From positions 1 through 14,974 of the forward strand of contig JABIST010000378.1 of the NCBI GenBank assembly GCA_018700215.1: a stretch of 14,974 bases of DNA. The letters are read 5' to 3'. Positions within the stretch are counted from its first letter, which is position 1; each line of letters begins with the position of its first letter. Below the pieces are notes generated by a model. It searched no databases. It saw only the letters and a program-made list of their open reading frames with translations, and had not been told where the DNA came from. This DNA comes from Dehalococcoidia bacterium (lineage in GTDB: Bacteria; Chloroflexota; Dehalococcoidia; UBA2979). Shown here in pieces: positions 13,141-14,974 of this stretch. The translations under genes and the position numbers were made by a program.

Positions 13141-13899
13141 CTACGGGAAGAGGTCGAGCTCCATCTCGCGCACGATCTCGTGGCTGGAGCCTTCGCCCTT
13201 CGGGTAGTCGTAGCCGCGGATGACGGCGACGGGAACGCCGTCGCTCTTGCCCATCACCAGCTCGGACATGCCGGCGATCTGGTCTGCGACGCAGATGGTG
13301 GTCACTCGGAGCTCGCGACCGTCCATGTCGAGTTCGCCGACGTAGTCGCGGAACGGGAGCATACCGGCGAGGCCGATCGCGACGTTGGTCTGGCCGTGGC
13401 GCCAGGGGCGGCCGAAAGTGTCGGTCATGATCACGGCCACCTCGATGCCGGCCTGTTCACGGATGCCGTCGCGGATCCGCTGGCAGGAGGCGTCCGGGTC
13501 AACGGGCAGCAGCGAGACGAACTCTTCACCCCCGACATTCGAGGCGTCGACGCCTGCGTTGGCGCATTTGAGGCCGTGGCGGGTTTCGGTGATCAGGACG
13601 CCACCGACCTGGCGGATGATCCTCGTGGATTCGCGCAGCACCGCCTCGACGACGTGCGGGTCTTTGTCGAAGCGGCTGGCGAAGTCGAGGGCGAACGGGC
13701 TCGGTTCGAATTCGTCGAGGCGGTAGATGCGGCCTTCCGTGCGGGAGACGATGCGTTGGGTGACGGAGAGCACGTCGCCATCGGCCAGTTCGAGGTCCTG
13801 CGCGGCAGCGGCTTCGATGATCTGAGCGGCGATGTCGTCGCCCTCTTTGACGATCGGGATGCCGGTGAGGGGGATGACGCGGAGTTCGTTGACGCTCAC
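13141..13899 (-). CDS. cofE: Coenzyme F420-0:L-glutamate ligase (CofE)
   Basis: 252 residues from GTG 13899. The start overlaps the end of the reductase gene by four bases (GTGA), and AGGAG lies about 7 bases upstream. Motifs match CofE/FbiB-N: GDVLSVTQRIVSRTEGR (41-57), HGLKCANAGVDASNVGG (108-124), MTDTFGRPWRHGQTNVAIG (158-176) and TTICVADQIAGMSELVMGK (200-218). CofE uses GTP to add one or more glutamates to F420-0, the last stage of F420 synthesis, in the cytoplasm. The protein ends after the ligase domain, so it is the single-domain CofE form and not the FbiB fusion with a nitroreductase-like domain known in mycobacteria. The overlap with the upstream F420-dependent NADP reductase suggests coupled translation. 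Confidence 0.93.
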   Translation of the reverse strand: MSVNELRVIPLTGIPIVKEGDDIAAQIIEAAAAQDLELADGDVLSVTQRIVSRTEGRIYRLDEFEPSPFALDFASRFDKDPHVVEAVLRESTRIIRQVGGVLITETRHGLKCANAGVDASNVGGEEFVSLLPVDPDASCQRIRDGIREQAGIEVAVIMTDTFGRPWRHGQTNVAIGLAGMLPFRDYVGELDMDGRELRVTTICVADQIAGMSELVMGKSDGVPVAVIRGYDYPKGEGSSHEIVREMELDLFP

Positions 13900-14579
13900 T
13901 CGGGTGCTCCTGGGTTGATGCCGGTGATCTTGATGCCGGAGTGGGTCTTGTAGCGACCGTTGATGCCGATCAGGAGGATCGTGATGTCCTCGACGAAGCG
14001 AGAGTAGCGGAGCGGGCCGGCATCGATCGCCTGGACGCCGGCGATCTCGTTCGCGAGCGCAGTGACGAGCTGCTTCGCTTCGGCGTCGCGACCGGTGATC
14101 AACACATCCGCGTCGAGCGAGACGTCGGGCTCAAGTAGCTCCTCGGCAGAGAGGTTGTGGAACGCGCCGATCACTCGAGAGTCGGGAAGCAGTTGCGCCG
14201 CCTCCTCGGTGGCGGAGCCGGCCTCTACCTCGACGGGGCGGGGGCCGCGCTCGAAGTACACGGGGACGACGGCGTCGACGACGATCTTGCCGGCGAGTGC
14301 GTCACGCAGGCCCTCGAGGGTGGGCTGGTGCGCGGCGTAGGGCACGACGACGACGACGAGGTCCGCGTCCGCGACGGCGGTGGCGTTGTCGGTGCCCTCG
14401 ATCGTGGTGGCGCCTGGGGCGGTGGTCTTGAGCGACTGCGCGAGTTCGGCTGCAACCTCGGTGCCGCGTTCCGCGCCGCGGCTGCCGATGGTGACGTGGT
14501 GGCCGGCCATGGCGAAGCGGGTGGCGAGGCCGCGCCCCTCCGGGCCGGTGCCGCCGACGAGTGCGATGCGATGAGACAT
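13896..14579 (-). CDS. npdG: F420-dependent NADP reductase (NADPH:F420 oxidoreductase)
   Basis: 227 residues from ATG 14579; the frame stays open to 14795, but that part overlaps the divergent ABC gene. The N-terminal SHRIALVGGTGPEGRGLATRFA has the glycine-rich dinucleotide-binding motif (GGTGPEGRG, 9-17). SRGAERG at about 33-39 supplies the Ser-Arg pair that binds the NADP 2'-phosphate. VVVVVPYAAH, DAVVPVYFERGPR, VIGAFHNLSAEELLEP and DVLITGRD are typical of the Fno/NpdG family. It moves hydride between NADPH and F420, producing F420H2 for F420-dependent enzymes such as luciferase-like oxidoreductases. The gene overlaps cofE by four bases, so cofactor completion and reduction are expressed together. 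First gene of the minus-strand run ending with holA. Confidence 0.9.
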   Translation of the reverse strand: MSHRIALVGGTGPEGRGLATRFAMAGHHVTIGSRGAERGTEVAAELAQSLKTTAPGATTIEGTDNATAVADADLVVVVVPYAAHQPTLEGLRDALAGKIVVDAVVPVYFERGPRPVEVEAGSATEEAAQLLPDSRVIGAFHNLSAEELLEPDVSLDADVLITGRDAEAKQLVTALANEIAGVQAIDAGPLRYSRFVEDITILLIGINGRYKTHSGIKITGINPGAPE

Positions 14580-14622
14580 GGTGAGGTCCGTTCGATGTGA
14601 GCGGGTATGGTCAGTGAGTCCG

Positions 14623-14640
14623 GCCCGGTGAAGACCGGGC
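14623..14640. other. Perfect 7-bp hairpin in the npdG/ABC divergent region
   Basis: GCCCGGT (14623-14629) and ACCGGGC (14634-14640) form a perfect stem with a GAAG loop. It lies between two divergent starts, so it may be a protein-binding palindrome or a leader structure of the reductase mRNA. Confidence 0.4.
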
Positions 14641-14651
14641 GCAACGGAACA

Positions 14652-14657
14652 TACAAT
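14652..14657 (+). promoter_or_regulatory. Candidate -10 element for the ABC ATPase gene
   Basis: TACAAT fits the bacterial -10 consensus well and stands out in GC-rich DNA. The -35 would fall at about 14629-14634, inside the hairpin, and is a poor match. If used, the transcript would start near 14664, giving a leader of about 55 bases. Confidence 0.35.
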
Positions 14658-14720
14658 GATCCTGCCTCGACCGCCCGGCCGAGGCGAGCGACACGCGCGG
14701 AATCGGATGCGGCGGCACCT

Positions 14721-14974
14721 GTGAGCACTGACACGGCGGTCGACGGAGCCTCCGCGCGCGGGATCTCGGCGATTGAGCTGCGCGAACTGGCACACGACTA
14801 CTCGACAGACTCCGGGGTGGTACGCGCGCTCGACACGGTGGACCTCGATGTCGCGCCGGGCGAATTCGTTTCGATTGTTGGGCCGTCTGGCTGCGGCAAG
14901 ACGACGATGCTGCGGGCCGTCGCAGGGCTGTTGGAGCCCTCGATGGGGTCGCTGTCGGTGCTCGGCGGCACGCC
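14721..14974 (+). CDS. ABC transporter ATP-binding protein, nitrate/sulfonate/taurine type, cut at right edge
   Basis: 84 full codons from GTG 14721 to the window end. The N-terminus is 15-18 residues of low complexity, followed by IELRELAHDYSTDSGVVRALDTVDLDV, GEFVSIVGPSGCGKTTMLRAVAGLLEPSMGSLSVLG. Walker A is GPSGCGKTT (54-62). The GEFVSIVGPSGCGKTT-type wording, the short first strand and the G-L-L-x-P-x-x-G pattern are most like SsuB/TauB/NrtD ATPases, which drive uptake of sulfonates, nitrate or pyrimidine precursors. Signature and Walker B regions lie beyond the window, so the sub-family is only likely. The GTG start has no clear ribosome site; a short ORF (ATG 14656 to TGA 14722-14724) overlaps it and may couple translation. 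Confidence 0.82.
   Translation, partial: MSTDTAVDGASARGISAIELRELAHDYSTDSGVVRALDTVDLDVAPGEFVSIVGPSGCGKTTMLRAVAGLLEPSMGSLSVLGGT

Noticed and set aside
12841..13953. Plus-strand 370-codon frame antisense to DUF402 and cofE
   Set aside because: No family motifs; it is the complement of two well-supported genes on the minus strand.
1..14974. CRISPR arrays, tRNA or rRNA genes and insertion sequences
   Set aside because: No regularly spaced direct repeats, no cloverleaf-like or rRNA segments and no transposase-like protein were seen.

Overview
The window is GC-rich, gene-dense bacterial chromosome with 16 recognisable protein genes, two of them cut by the window edges. It holds no rRNA, tRNA, insertion sequence, phage or CRISPR array that I can see. 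Two F420 genes (an F420-dependent NADP reductase and cofE), an F420/FMN-type luciferase-like oxidoreductase, a DinB-like protein, an LmbE-type deacetylase and a LexA with Gram-positive-type SOS boxes together point to Chloroflexota (Dehalococcoidia or Thermomicrobia type) or Actinomycetota. I lean to Chloroflexota, but this is inference from gene content.

Layout. (1) 1-842: a thioredoxin-fold protein cut at the left edge (minus), divergent from a DinB-like protein (plus). (2) 860-6229: a catabolic-looking block with a luciferase-like oxidoreductase (minus) divergent from a phosphotriesterase-family hydrolase (plus), then a zinc alcohol dehydrogenase, an SnoaL/NTF2-like protein and an ADP-forming acyl-CoA synthetase alpha-type protein (all minus). 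(3) 6359-7625: an LmbE/PIG-L deacetylase followed by a NUDIX hydrolase, in one minus-strand unit. (4) 7626-8513: a divergent control region with a good promoter and two LexA boxes, then lexA. (5) 8633-9676: an orphan oligopeptide-type ABC ATPase, probably with a leaderless start. (6) 9677-9806: a short convergent intergenic region, unusually structured, with a perfect 16-bp inverted repeat around an inner hairpin. (7) 14579 down to 9807, minus strand: a tight run of six genes (F420-dependent NADP reductase, cofE, a DUF402 protein, an MFS transporter, a small membrane protein, holA). (8) 14721 to the right edge: the start of a nitrate/sulfonate-type ABC ATPase, divergent from the F420 run.

How the genes may work together. 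The reductase and CofE supply reduced, polyglutamylated F420, which could feed the luciferase-like oxidoreductase elsewhere in the window. The oxidoreductase, hydrolase, dehydrogenase, SnoaL and CoA-ligase genes resemble a pathway that opens and oxidises a small organic compound and then handles it as an acyl-CoA; the substrate cannot be read from sequence. lexA is almost certainly autoregulated. No stretch without a gene exceeds 300 bases; the longest is 7626-7862 (237 bases).

I did not find a clearly new multi-gene system. The best unexplained signals are the structured convergent region at 9676-9809, the linkage of DUF402 to F420 genes, a possible pseudoknot over the holA ribosome binding site, and several proteins that lack an expected family residue.
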